Shown in pieces: positions 46,012-55,531 of a DNA stretch of 64,000 nucleotides. Each line of letters opens with the position of its first letter. The first letter of the stretch is position 1. The notes under the pieces are model-generated. The model worked only from the letters and a program-made list of their open reading frames with translations. It was not told the origin of the DNA and did not search any database. Source of the DNA: JACKAF01 sp041391485 (lineage in GTDB: Bacteria > Bdellovibrionota > FAC87 > UBA2466 > JACKAF01); contig JAWKNY010000013.1 of the NCBI GenBank assembly GCA_041391485.1, positions 30,110-94,109 of the forward strand, read 5' to 3'. Both the position numbers and the translations under genes were made by a program.

Positions 46012-46686
46012 CTAGAGGTGCTCAGCCACATCGTTCACAGCGCCTTCTTGACGCGATTCGATGCGTTCTTCAAGTTGACGACTGATTTCGTTCTTGAATT
46101 CACTGTCGCTCATCCCCCAGGGTTTCTCAACGCGACTTCCCGACTTCATGTGTACGGAAAACCAGCCGTTGCCCATCGGAACTACAGTCAATTCATCGAT
46201 GAACTTTTTCAAGTACTCCGCGCCGTTCTGCTTGTCGATTTCCGTGGAACGGAAAAGACTGCGCAGCTCAGAGTGCTTGTCAGTCGCGATATGGCTTTCA
46301 CCGCGAATCTCCACAACATCGCCGTCCGAATCTACGTCGTACGACAACTCATGGTAGGTGCTCGGCAGCCAGCCCAAGTATTCTTTCACGGGTCCCGTGT
46401 GAATCGTTCGGGCGATATTCGGTACTTGTTGTAGAAGATGCTTTTCCAGACCGGCGAGGCCCCCGCCGCCAATGCCTTGTACCTTACAGTCGAGAGCGAC
46501 TGTTCCGGTAAAATGCTTGTCGCGGACCGTGGGCGCCATGGTCCAGTATACGTCCCCACATTGCCACTGATCACTCGTCAAACGATACTGAGAGCTCGTA
46601 TAAGGGAACAGAGGACTGCCCCCAAGAGCCGACAAAATCGCACTCAAGACGGTGATGATCAGCTTGATTATGGCTAACCATTCCAT
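46012..46686 (-). CDS. Hypothetical protein with N-terminal membrane segment
   Basis: 224 residues, ATG preceded by AAGGAG. The N-terminal helix (WLAIIKLIITVLSAILSALGG) is a signal anchor or signal peptide. The remainder has no recognised domain; it includes a Gly cluster (VQGIGGGGLAGLEKHLLQ), a DVDSDGDVVEIRGESH strand and a helical acidic C-terminus (DSEFKNEISRQLEERIE). Two Cys (WQCGDVY and LDCKVQ) may pair. The start lies 118 bp downstream of pgsA on the same strand, with no obvious terminator between. Confidence 0.7.
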   Translation of the reverse strand: MEWLAIIKLIITVLSAILSALGGSPLFPYTSSQYRLTSDQWQCGDVYWTMAPTVRDKHFTGTVALDCKVQGIGGGGLAGLEKHLLQQVPNIARTIHTGPVKEYLGWLPSTYHELSYDVDSDGDVVEIRGESHIATDKHSELRSLFRSTEIDKQNGAEYLKKFIDELTVVPMGNGWFSVHMKSGSRVEKPWGMSDSEFKNEISRQLEERIESRQEGAVNDVAEHL

Positions 46687-46804
46687 TTTTTACTCCTTGT
46701 GTGTTTTTGTGTTCCTTGACTACGCAACCCCTCAGGCTACGCGTAGCGTCATTCTTATCGGCAGGTGTAGGAGAAAAACTGGTGCTGAGAAAATGAAGAA
46801 ACGA

Positions 46805-47461
46805 TCACAATCCTGAGGCGAGGTCTTGCTCGGCGTCTTCCTGGTCCCGTTTTTCGGCAAGCGCCTTTACAAAGCCGCTGACGTAGCGGAAGCCAGAAAA
46901 AAGCGAGATCACAAGGGCCATGTACAGAATCACGGTGCCCACGGTATAGGCCCGCAGGGTAAAGATGCTGCCGTACCAGCAAAGAAAGCCGATGCCGACG
47001 AGCTGAAAGATGGTTTTAATTTTTCCGAAACGCTCTGCGGAGATGAGAATCCCCTCACCGGCAGCTACCGTGCGCAACCCGGTAATAAAGAGCTCACGGG
47101 AAAGTAGCGCAATCACGAGCCAAACATTCACCCGCCCCAGCTGCATCAGCATGACGAGGGCCACCATCAAGAAGAGCTTGTCCGCAACAGGATCGAGAAA
47201 ACGCCCCATGACGCTTTCGATTTTCCACTTTCGCGCGAAGTAGCCATCAAGAAGATCCGTGATGCCGGCGATGATCACGACCAGCGTCGCCATGCGGCCG
47301 GGAGAGTAACGAAAAGTCACATCAAAACGGAAAAGCGGTTGCTCGGTGTCGTAGGCGAGAAACACGGCCATCACGGGGATCAAAAGAATTCGAAGAAACG
47401 AAAGCGTGTTCGGGAGATTCAAGATGTTCCGCCGGGATCGGAACTGCTTTTCAAAGTCCAT
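46805..47461 (-). CDS. pgsA: CDP-diacylglycerol--glycerol-3-phosphate 3-phosphatidyltransferase
   Basis: About 218 residues from ATG at 47461; a TTG at 47497 gives a 230-residue version and neither has a strong ribosome site. Makes phosphatidylglycerol phosphate at the inner membrane. The CDP-alcohol phosphatidyltransferase signature is complete: DLLDGYFARKWKIESVMGRF followed by LDPVADKL, with all metal-binding Asp residues. Several membrane helices are visible. It opens NILNLPNTLSFLRILLIPV, as PgsA does. The C-terminal tail is acidic. Upstream on the same strand are queF and a barrel gene. Confidence 0.92.
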   Translation of the reverse strand: MDFEKQFRSRRNILNLPNTLSFLRILLIPVMAVFLAYDTEQPLFRFDVTFRYSPGRMATLVVIIAGITDLLDGYFARKWKIESVMGRFLDPVADKLFLMVALVMLMQLGRVNVWLVIALLSRELFITGLRTVAAGEGILISAERFGKIKTIFQLVGIGFLCWYGSIFTLRAYTVGTVILYMALVISLFSGFRYVSGFVKALAEKRDQEDAEQDLASGL

Positions 47462-47538
47462 CGGGCTGAATTTCCCAGCAAAAGGAGTCGATTTCAACCT
47501 TTAAGATTTTGCACTTTCTCGTCGCGGGCTTAGACGGC

Positions 47539-47910
47539 CTACGGGCGATCGTAGCGGGCGCGGACCTTGGTCTTAATATTTCCGCGGACGTTGAAATCCC
47601 CCTCAATGGACATACTCCAGGGGTTGCACGCTTTAACAAGATCCGTCAGGATTTGGTTCACAGCGCCTTCATGAAAGATACGCACTTCGCGGTAAGCGTT
47701 GATGTAAAGCTTCAAAGACTTCAGCTCAATGCACGAGGCGTCCGGTTCGTAGGTGATGTGTAACACGCCAAAATCGGGGAAACCGCTGCGGGGACAAAGG
47801 GCGGTCCACTCGGGACAGGTAAAATCAATTTCGTACCGGCGTCCCTTTTCGGGGTTTTCAAAGACTTCGATCGCGGGATCCGGCGTCGGGCTATAGTCAA
47901 TCTCACTCAT
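47539..47910 (-). CDS. queF: NADPH-dependent preQ0 reductase QueF
   Basis: 123 residues from ATG at 47910 (AAAAGGG upstream), the length of the short YkvM-type QueF. It reduces 7-cyano-7-deazaguanine to preQ1 in queuosine synthesis. The catalytic Cys is C39 in TALCPRSGFPDFG, with the conserved Asp at D46. CIELKSLKLYINAYRE, HEGAVNQILTDLV and GDFNVRGNI are family landmarks. The longer open frame upstream overlaps the barrel gene and is not used. It starts 13 bp after that gene's stop. Confidence 0.95.
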   Translation of the reverse strand: MSEIDYSPTPDPAIEVFENPEKGRRYEIDFTCPEWTALCPRSGFPDFGVLHITYEPDASCIELKSLKLYINAYREVRIFHEGAVNQILTDLVKACNPWSMSIEGDFNVRGNIKTKVRARYDRP

Positions 47911-47923
47911 GCCCTTTTGGGTA

Positions 47924-48712
47924 TTACAACGTGAGCTGAAGCGCAAGGGAGACTTGCACCCCAAAAAGCTTGGAACCCGCTGTGGAAGCGACATTGTAGT
48001 AAAAGTGGAGGTTGGAGGCCATGGCCCAGCGGTCACTTAGGCTGAGGCTTCCGGCCGGCCCCAGACGAACCAGAAGGAGATTGGGAGGCCGGTAGGTTTG
48101 GCCGCTCCCGCTCAAAGTCCCCGATTGGCTAGCGGAAAGCGAATAAAGGAACTCAGCCCCCGCATCCACCCACCAGATCGTGGGGTAGCGCTGCCCGCGG
48201 CTGCGCGACAGGAGATAGCCCACAAGCACCCGTACCCCGAGAGCGTTTTGCCGTTGCGAAATCGAGCTGGCCGCTGGGTCCTCGAGAATTTCGCTGGCGC
48301 TCAGTGAGTTGGAAAGGCCGAGACTCCTAAAGCCAGCCCCAATCGTGATCTGCCAGTCGCGCGCAAAGCCAAACATGATGTGCAGGCCACCCCCGTACCC
48401 GACGCCTGTCGACGTGAGCCCTCCACTTACGGCCCCCAGAAGCCCATCGCCGGTTCCTTCGACTCCAACTCTAAAAGGCGGACGGGTTCGCCACTGGCGG
48501 CTGGCCAACGTACGGCGCACCCGCCGTTTTTTCCGGCGTTTCTTTTTAGATCTCTTTTTTGAGTTTTGAGAAGCGGCCTTTGCGGGCGACTTCACCGCAC
48601 GCGAGTTCGGCGCGGGGCCCGTGTAGTTGTCGTCGACGGAGTCCGCCCGAACCGGTGCCACCGCAAAATTCAGGCAAAACAGGGCGAGAAGTCCGGCTCT
48701 TAGTCCCGGCAC
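47924..48712 (-). CDS. Predicted outer-membrane beta-barrel protein
   Basis: 262 residues from GTG at 48712, supported by GGGGAGG about five bases upstream; it overlaps the end of the peptidase gene by 13 bp. The signal peptide is LRAGLLALFCLNFAVAPVRADS. A very basic linker follows (SKKRSKKKRRKKRR). From about residue 85 on, alternating polar/apolar strands dominate (GVGYGGGLHIMFGFARDWQIT, WWVDAGAEFLYSLSASQ, RWAMASNLHFYYNVAS), ending LFGVQVSLALQLTL, a typical outer-membrane C-terminal strand although it ends in Leu rather than Phe. Function unknown. Confidence 0.72.
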   Translation of the reverse strand: MPGLRAGLLALFCLNFAVAPVRADSVDDNYTGPAPNSRAVKSPAKAASQNSKKRSKKKRRKKRRVRRTLASRQWRTRPPFRVGVEGTGDGLLGAVSGGLTSTGVGYGGGLHIMFGFARDWQITIGAGFRSLGLSNSLSASEILEDPAASSISQRQNALGVRVLVGYLLSRSRGQRYPTIWWVDAGAEFLYSLSASQSGTLSGSGQTYRPPNLLLVRLGPAGSLSLSDRWAMASNLHFYYNVASTAGSKLFGVQVSLALQLTL

Positions 48713-50562
48713 TGACGCCTCCCCCATCCCAGGGTGAGCAGAAGCCACATCAGACCGCCCAAGAAGGTCGGGAGGCTGCGCGCACTGCGGGGCACGCCGA
48801 GGCAGCTGTTAAAACCCATTTCAAAGAGCAGGCTGTCCTGATCTTTAAAGAGAGAGGTATTCAGCGATCCGACGAATTTGAGCTGGTTGTAAAAAAGGCT
48901 TCGAATGGTGGACACATTTGCCCCGCCGTTTAGCGCTTGATCGGCTTGTACCAAAGCCTCGATGCTCTCCAAAAAGCCGGGGTTGGTGGAAAGAAAGAAG
49001 AGACTTTTAACCACCAGTAGATCCGTCGTGGCTCGCCCTAAGGATTCGCGCAAGTTCCACAAGCCACTGGCCCACGTCCAACCAGCTATGTGGGGATCCG
49101 AAAAGTCATTTTGCGGAGTTGAACTACTCGTGTCGGAATACACTTTGAGCTGGCCGATGTCGCGTTTAAAGGCCTCGCAGTTTTTGAAGGCAAACTCACC
49201 GATCTCTGTAACCAAAGGCGTGGCTTCAGCGTTGAGACGGTTGATTTGGGTGGCACCGATGTAATCGGAATAGCCTTCGTGAAGCGCGTCCCCTACATTG
49301 GCGACGTCGCTCCCTGGCACCATCGCGGTAATCATGTCAGTAATGTAGTGCTGGTACTCGTGAACGATGACCGCGCCTTCACGGGCTAAATCCAGAAACT
49401 CTGTCGACGGGCAGATACTGGAAGCTGCTGAGGTGGGAGCTGGTCGCAGGAAGAATAATCCTTTACGCACGTTACCCTGCACATCCAAGGAGGCCGATGT
49501 GTAAAAGGCATTATTCGCTTCGTCTAGCCCGCCGTTCACTCCATTGAAGTCAAAGGCAAGCATATTGATGACGACTTGCAGAGGATCCAAAGAAAACGTC
49601 ACGCTGCTACTTAGTCCCAACGTCGTCAGATACGCATCCAGGTTGGTGCGGTACTCGCGCACATGGTAATAGACGTTTAGTGCATCGAAGGCCTGATTGG
49701 GACAGCCCTCAACGTCGGTACTCGAGCAATTGGCATTGTACCCGGTAAGGTTGTGTAAAGAGGAGTCAAACCCACCCGCGGCTGTAAAATCCGTATTGAG
49801 GGCCACATCTACCGATGGGTAACTTGTATCGAGCGGCATGCGCCGCACATGGAAGGTGGAACCATCCGATAGAACCGTAAGCCCATTGGTGTTACCCAGC
49901 GTCTGCGTGCTCAGCCCCGCTCTATCCGGGTGCACGACATAGACCGGGTGTGTGGCATCCACAAACCTGTAAGCTCGTTTTTCCTCAAGCACAACGCCCG
50001 TAGCATCCACAATAAAATGGCGCGTCGACATGGGCATCGCGTGCATCACATAAACATCAAACGCTTTTACAAGCGTCCCATCTTTTTTAAAAAAATAGGC
50101 GGGTTCAGCCGTCACCTTGAAAGGCCCATCCCCTTTTCGGTATCGAGCGGTGTAGCGGGCGATGATTTCAGTCTCGGTCAGCGCTCGCTGCGTGGCACCT
50201 AGAGGGGCGACAAAACGGTGCGGGATGGGGTTCGTGGCGTAATCAATGTAACCCTGCTTATTGTAGTGGAGCCGCACCCGGCTTTCCAAAACCGGTAGTC
50301 CCAAGTACTGCAATTCAAAATCCAAGTGGGTGTGGGTGTTGTCCGAAAGCTCGCGGACCTTTTTCCAGCCAAAGCCTTCTGGCAGATCGGTAAAATACTC
50401 ATCCAGAAAGCCCGTGACCGCAGCCCCCTCGGGAAGACTCTGCCGGCCTAGGCTTTGCCCAAAAAATAGGCGGAGCTGGCCGTTTGAATAAAACAGCTCT
50501 CCGGCAAGCGCAGGCACCGTGACGAATAGAAGCGAGAAAAAGAAAGTTTTGGTGCGGAGCAT
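48700..50562 (-). CDS. Secreted thermolysin/fungalysin-like zinc metallopeptidase
   Basis: 620 residues. Signal peptide: FFFSLLFVTVPALAGE. Residues ~25-200 look like the FTP/PepSY propeptide that keeps such proteases inactive. The zinc site is H401-E-Y-Q-H405 in GAVIVHEYQHYITDM, with the third ligand probably E429 in DALHEGYSDYIG, the pattern of M4/M36 gluzincins. The C-terminus is notable: LPTFLGG, then a hydrophobic stretch LMWLLLTLGWG, then RRQ, which resembles tripartite sorting signals. It may be surface-anchored or released by a sorting protease. First gene of an operon with the barrel gene and queF. Confidence 0.85.
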   Translation of the reverse strand: MLRTKTFFFSLLFVTVPALAGELFYSNGQLRLFFGQSLGRQSLPEGAAVTGFLDEYFTDLPEGFGWKKVRELSDNTHTHLDFELQYLGLPVLESRVRLHYNKQGYIDYATNPIPHRFVAPLGATQRALTETEIIARYTARYRKGDGPFKVTAEPAYFFKKDGTLVKAFDVYVMHAMPMSTRHFIVDATGVVLEEKRAYRFVDATHPVYVVHPDRAGLSTQTLGNTNGLTVLSDGSTFHVRRMPLDTSYPSVDVALNTDFTAAGGFDSSLHNLTGYNANCSSTDVEGCPNQAFDALNVYYHVREYRTNLDAYLTTLGLSSSVTFSLDPLQVVINMLAFDFNGVNGGLDEANNAFYTSASLDVQGNVRKGLFFLRPAPTSAASSICPSTEFLDLAREGAVIVHEYQHYITDMITAMVPGSDVANVGDALHEGYSDYIGATQINRLNAEATPLVTEIGEFAFKNCEAFKRDIGQLKVYSDTSSSTPQNDFSDPHIAGWTWASGLWNLRESLGRATTDLLVVKSLFFLSTNPGFLESIEALVQADQALNGGANVSTIRSLFYNQLKFVGSLNTSLFKDQDSLLFEMGFNSCLGVPRSARSLPTFLGGLMWLLLTLGWGRRQCRD

Positions 50563-50695
50563 GAAAGTTGAGTGCGTTTTATTAAGCTTTGATCATCATA
50601 TCTAATCCTTATAAGGGCCTTAAGCTTTTTTCTCTTTGGGCATATAATTTGTCTGACTCATCAAGAAGAACTTTTTCCTACTTAATAGGTGCTCC

Positions 50696-52927
50696 ATGAA
50701 AACCCTGTTCAAACTTTTTGACGCGCTCCAGTCACACAATTCTCCGCAGCGCACCGCGGGCGGCATCGCACTGGGCGCGGCGCTTGGCTTTGTCCCGTGG
50801 CTGAGCCTGCAAGGAGTCGCCCTCATCGTCTTGGTTTTTGGGCTGCGGGTGAATCTTGTAGCCCTCGGTCTATCGACGTTAGTGGCACTCGGGCTAGACG
50901 CCGTTCTGCTCCCTTACTGCCACGCCTGGGGAGAGGCCTTGCTGCAAGCACCTGCCCTCCAAACGTTCTGGGTATTTGTGGATAATGCACCGCTATTGCC
51001 GTTTCTTCGGCTCACGGAAACGTCTTTACTCGGAGCTACCTTGCTAACGGTGCTACTGCCCGCGCCGCTCTACTTTCTGTCGCGTGCTCTTTACCCCAGA
51101 ATCCAAAAGCCCCTCTACCGGTGGCTGTGGGAGCAACCGTTCTTTCGCAACACCATGGGGACACGCTTGTACCGTCTGTACGCAAACTACAAGAAAAAGG
51201 ACGCGCTGCGCCTCTCCGGTTTTGTGACAGCCGGTGCCATCCTCTCGCTCTTTGCACTGTACGCGTACTTTTTCGCAGGCTTTCACCTCAAGCACCGACT
51301 CGAGAGTATCGCGACACAGCTCAACGGGGCCGAAGTAGCGATCGATTCCATTAGCTGGACACCACTCAGTCAGGAAATGGAACTGAAAGGAGTCAGCTTT
51401 ACCAACTACCGCGAACCGATGCAAAATCTGCTTGTTATCGATACGGTAAAAGCGACGCTTCGACCCGAACTTCTCTGGTACGCGCGGCTCAATAGTAAGA
51501 ACGTAGAAGCCACAGGCCTTCACTACGACACCGATCGTGCCACCTCCGGGGCGGTAGAAGCGTCCAACTCGCTATCGGTGAATTCGGCCCCGGCACAAGC
51601 TTCAGCCCTGTACGGCTCCGCGCGCGCGGCGATGGGTACCAACCCACTCGTGAACTTAGGGCTTGAAGTCGGTACAAAGGATTTTGAGGGCACCATCCGC
51701 GAGAACTACAGTCGACTTGAGATCCGAGAAACGCTACGAAACCTCCAGAAAAAACTCAACGACACCAACAACGATTTTTTGAACTTGGAAACGCGTCTGC
51801 CATCCAATTTGGATGTCAATAAGCTCAAGCAGAGTTTTCTCGAAGCTCACAACGAGGATTCGGCAACCCCTCCGCCCGCTGCCACTTTGGAACGCCACCT
51901 CGCGTCGGCAAAGGAAGTCTGCACCGAGATGCAAGCGACCGTTCAATCCTTGGAGGATGAGCTCTTTAGCGTGATAAAAATGACCGAGAAGGACAGCGCA
52001 CGCCTGCGGGACACATTGGGTATCGCCGATCTGGACCAAGCGGATTTTTCGGACGCCCTTTTTGCGGACAAAATCCTCAATGCCATCGAGCGGGTATCGG
52101 CCGGGATCCTGTGGCTGCGCCAAATTGCTCGCCCCGGAACTGAGGTCGCTGGTGCCATCGCCCAGACAAGAAACTTAGGAAACTTCCACACTCTCTATAG
52201 TTTTGATCGGGTTGCCCCCCGCCTCTATATCGAAAAAGGGCAACTGGGCGGACCCCAAGAGGCTCTTGTCGGCACACTTTCTGGCCTGAGCAGTTCTCCG
52301 ACCCTAACGGCGTCAACGCTTCGACTGGGTTTAGAAACTAAGGCTCCAGCACTCCAAGCGCTCAATGTGGATTTCGTCGCCGATCACCGGGCCCACAGAA
52401 AGGAATCGCTTACCGTAAAAACCAAAGCTTTCCCGCTCAAGCACTGGCGCTTGCAAAGTGGCCGGGGGCTCGACTTTGAAATTGTCTCGGGAACAGCCGC
52501 GCTCATCCTTCAAATGCAACTCAGCAACGAGAAGCTCAACTCAGATTTTGACCTGGCCATGAAAGAATTGAAGGTAGACGCCCACTCCAGAAATCAAAAG
52601 GTAGAAGACATTCTTCTTTCCATCGCTCGACGCTATGAGGACACCACCTTGCACGGCCAGATCACGGGCGACTTCGACGATCTGCGCCTGCACCTGACTA
52701 GCACCCTAGGGGCAGCTCTCGCCAAAGAGATACGCGCCCAGTTTCAGTCATACACTGGGGTGATGGAAGCCAATCTAAATGAGGCTTTTGAAAGTTTTGC
52801 TTTTGAAAAAAGCCTGCCCCTCAAAACACAGATCGATCGCCTGAAAAAGAAGAACGTTTCCCCCGCGCTTTCTACACTCAAAGCGCTCACGGAGCTAAAA
52901 GCCTCTTTACCAAAGCCTGCTTCCTAA
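50696..52927 (+). CDS. DUF2062-like membrane protein fused to a TIGR03545-like domain
   Basis: 743 residues, ATG preceded by AGGTG. Residues 1-155 have the DUF2062/TIGR03546-like pattern (SPQRTAGGIALGAALGFVPW and several membrane helices). A further helix is at about 185-202 (VTAGAILSLFALYAYFFAG). The remainder is a long extracytoplasmic part with AsmA-like opening strands (LKHRLESIATQLNGAEVAI, LSQEMELKGVSFTNY), long helical coiled-coil regions and further beta strands. In genomes I know, TIGR03546 and TIGR03545 proteins are adjacent genes of unknown function; here they appear fused. An envelope-assembly or lipid-transport role is conceivable but unproven. Confidence 0.75.
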   Translation: MKTLFKLFDALQSHNSPQRTAGGIALGAALGFVPWLSLQGVALIVLVFGLRVNLVALGLSTLVALGLDAVLLPYCHAWGEALLQAPALQTFWVFVDNAPLLPFLRLTETSLLGATLLTVLLPAPLYFLSRALYPRIQKPLYRWLWEQPFFRNTMGTRLYRLYANYKKKDALRLSGFVTAGAILSLFALYAYFFAGFHLKHRLESIATQLNGAEVAIDSISWTPLSQEMELKGVSFTNYREPMQNLLVIDTVKATLRPELLWYARLNSKNVEATGLHYDTDRATSGAVEASNSLSVNSAPAQASALYGSARAAMGTNPLVNLGLEVGTKDFEGTIRENYSRLEIRETLRNLQKKLNDTNNDFLNLETRLPSNLDVNKLKQSFLEAHNEDSATPPPAATLERHLASAKEVCTEMQATVQSLEDELFSVIKMTEKDSARLRDTLGIADLDQADFSDALFADKILNAIERVSAGILWLRQIARPGTEVAGAIAQTRNLGNFHTLYSFDRVAPRLYIEKGQLGGPQEALVGTLSGLSSSPTLTASTLRLGLETKAPALQALNVDFVADHRAHRKESLTVKTKAFPLKHWRLQSGRGLDFEIVSGTAALILQMQLSNEKLNSDFDLAMKELKVDAHSRNQKVEDILLSIARRYEDTTLHGQITGDFDDLRLHLTSTLGAALAKEIRAQFQSYTGVMEANLNEAFESFAFEKSLPLKTQIDRLKKKNVSPALSTLKALTELKASLPKPAS

Positions 52928-54541
52928 AGCAGAGAGTAGCCCCTTGTTTTCCTTGATAACGGTTTGTGCCGCGATGTAACTGGGGGCTCCCATAACCACC
53001 CCCAGGGTGAGCGCCCGCTCCGCACATGTATAGGTTTCGAATGGGCGTTTTGAACTTCGCGTACTTCGCGAGCGGCCGCATGAAAAACATCTGATCCAGC
53101 GTCATTTCACCGTGCATGATGTTGCCCTCGGTGAGCCCGTATTCCCGCTTCGAAATCAACCGGAGTCAGGACCTGGAAGTCCTCCACCGACTCGCGGAAG
53201 TTGGGCGCGTAGCTATTGAGGATCTCGAAGTTGCGCTCGGCAAATTCTTTTTGGTCTCATCGTTCCACTCCTACCGTCGCGCCGTTTGTACGGAGCGTAC
53301 TGCACAAATAAGGAGGCGACGTGTTTCCCTGCGGGTGCCAGCGTCTCGTCTACCACACTCGGAATTGTCATCTCGATGGACGGGTATTCAGACGGCCGGC
53401 CCTGCTTGGCATCCTCAAAAGCGCGTTCGATGTAATCCATCGTCGGCGCGATGTGAATAGTCCCTCGGTGCTGCGGACCCGCCTGCTTGCCAGGCAAAGC
53501 ACTAAAGTCCGGAAGTTCCTTGAGCGCCAAGTTGATCTTCACCGTCCCGCTCTTCATCCTAAAGGCGCGAATGTTGTCCAAGAACTCCGTGGGTAAGGTG
53601 TCAGGTGGTAAGAGTCCTAAGAAGGTGCGCTTAGGATCGCAGTTTGAAAGGATGCGTTTCGCACGGAATTCCCGTCCGTCGCTCAGCACCACACCACCGG
53701 CGATACCGTTTTTCACATCGATGCGCGCCACTTCCGCACTCGTAAGAATGGTCCCGCCCTGGGCCTCAAAGGATTTGGCCAAGGCTTGCGTTAAGCCGCC
53801 CATGCCGCCACGGACATAGCCCCATACACCGGGTTTGCCTTCGGTTTCACCCATTACATGATGAAAGAGCACGTAGGCGGTCCCTGGAGAATAGGGCCCG
53901 GCCCAGGCTCCGATAATTCCATCGGTGGCCATGCGCACTTTTACGGCCTCGGACTCAAACCATTGATCGAGGTACTCCGCCACACTCATCGAAAAAACGC
54001 GCAAGTGATCGTAGAGTTCGCTTCGGATGGCGCGCATGCGCATCATCAACTTCAACGAGTTCAGTACATCGCCAAAGGAATTCGCCGTCGGATCTGGCGG
54101 GACTTCCATTAAAAGAGGCTGTACGAACTTGGAGAGATCTTCCAGCTTTTGCTCAAAATGCGGAAACGCCATCGCATCTTTTTTGGAAAACTTTGCTATC
54201 TCGGCTTGAGTCTTAGCAGCGTCTCTCCAGAACATCAGGTAACGTTTGTCCGGGAAAGGCGAAAAGGAGGAAGGGCTTCGCTCCAGGATTTCATACCCAT
54301 AGCGCTTGAGTTCCAAGTCACGGATGATCTCTGGGCGCAACAGACTGCACACATAGCTTGTGGTGGAAACCTTATAGCCGGGGAAAACTTCTTCGGTCAC
54401 ACACGCCCCGCCCACAACGTAACGGCGCTCTAAAACTAAAGTCTGCAAACCCGCTCGCTGCAGATAACCCGCAGCCACCAGTCCGTTATGCCCACCGCCC
54501 ACGATGATCGCGTCGTAACTCGCTTTAAGCTCTTTTCCCAC
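52907..54541 (-). CDS. FAD-dependent oxidoreductase, PYROXD2/phytoene-desaturase-like, several frameshifts
   Basis: About 540 residues reconstructed. The N-terminus is YDAIIVGGGHNGLVAAGYLQ followed by the FAD-binding LERRYVVGGACVTEEVFPGY, typical of the PYROXD2/CrtI-like amine-oxidase superfamily. The first frame is intact to about 53270 and ends at 53213. It then shifts into ETKKEFAERNFEILNSYAPN, again near 53150 (SKREYGLTEGNIMHGEMTLD), and again near 52990 where GAHPGGGVMGAPSYIAAQ is expected. The end at 52907 is my estimate and overlaps the convergent gene by 21 bp. Substrate unknown. Confidence 0.85.
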
Positions 54542-54666
54542 GGCCCCTCCTAACTCTCTGCATTACATAAAGAGGAGAAGCGTATAGGAAAAATCGGGGA
54601 TCGAAAAGCCTTTACCTTATTTTGGGATGGAGTAACCTACTCCACCTTCACGCCACCACCGAGGGT

Positions 54667-55302
54667 TCAAGTACATTGCCAGTCGCTTCCGTTCCAGAAG
54701 TACCAGAGCGTACTGTTCTCCTTAGGGTAGGCCCAGACGGCACGGCGAGGAAATCCATCCGCGGAAAGAAAATGGGCCTTGGCTTCTTTATGCGTCTCGG
54801 GTTTGGGATCTTTTGGCTTGGGCCCGTTGTCTGCCACCACTTTTTTCGCAGGCGTAGAATCGGTCGCGCTGGACGGTTCGGAAACCGTTGAACTGCTGTT
54901 CGTGGAGCTGCTCGAGGGCGTTGAAGTCGTGACCTCTTCTTTGGCCTTGCTCGCGACCGGTTCCTTGGTGCTATCGTCCGAAACCGTTTCACCAACCGGA
55001 CCCGGAGGGGCTACAGGCGGCGCTGCCGGAGGTGTCAATACGGGTGCTGTCGGGAACGCGGGGGGGGCTGGCGGCAAGGCGCTCACAGGGGGAGCGGCAT
55101 TCACCGCCCCACGGTTCAAGTAAGGCGCTACAAAATTTCTATCAAGGCCGCAGCTACTGGCTTGGTTGAGCAAAGACTGAATGGCCGCCTCGTCCGCAGC
55201 GGGGCGCGCACTGCCATAGGAATAGACATTATGTCCCGTGCCAATGGAAAAAGCCGAAGCCGAATAAACTAAACAACCCAATGTAACCAACACGCGTCTC
55301 AC
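54667..55302 (-). CDS. Exported Pro/Ser/Thr-rich protein
   Basis: 211 residues from GTG at 55302 with GAGGTG upstream. The signal peptide is VLVTLGCLVYSASAFS. A short N-terminal domain includes ADEAAIQSLLNQASSCGL. A low-complexity stretch follows, first Pro/Ala-rich (VSALPPAPPAFPTAPVL) and then Ser/Thr-rich (TPSSSSTNSSSTVSEPSS), then a Lys/Pro stretch. The last ~40 residues form a small aromatic domain ending YFWNGSDWQCT. The layout suggests a secreted or wall-associated protein with a flexible spacer. No family recognised. Confidence 0.68.
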   Translation of the reverse strand: MRRVLVTLGCLVYSASAFSIGTGHNVYSYGSARPAADEAAIQSLLNQASSCGLDRNFVAPYLNRGAVNAAPPVSALPPAPPAFPTAPVLTPPAAPPVAPPGPVGETVSDDSTKEPVASKAKEEVTTSTPSSSSTNSSSTVSEPSSATDSTPAKKVVADNGPKPKDPKPETHKEAKAHFLSADGFPRRAVWAYPKENSTLWYFWNGSDWQCT

Positions 55303-55495
55303 GACGGCACCTCAAACGTTCCGTTAATAAATTTTTGCTTTTTCCCTACTGCGGTTTTTATTTGCGAGACGCATGCCAAAAGTGTTCGGAAGCAGAATGG
55401 GTTAGAGTACAGCTAGTTAGCGCGTGTTCCGCGCGTATTCGTAGACCAGTGGAGTGTCACTAGAAGCAACGCCTCAGTGACAATTCGGGGCAAGA

Positions 55496-55531
55496 GTTAT
55501 CCACAGGCATGTGCCAATGGGAACGTGGTGC
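55496..55531 (-). repeat. Dispersed palindromic element, copy C (half element)
   Basis: On the minus strand it starts at the base after the TAA of the TPR gene with GCACCACGTTCC, then CATTGGCACATGCCTG and TGGATAAC. It matches the first half of copies A and B, with one substitution in the 12-base end, and keeps the DnaA-box 9-mer (TTATCCACA on the plus strand). The second arm is not recognisable. Confidence 0.8.
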
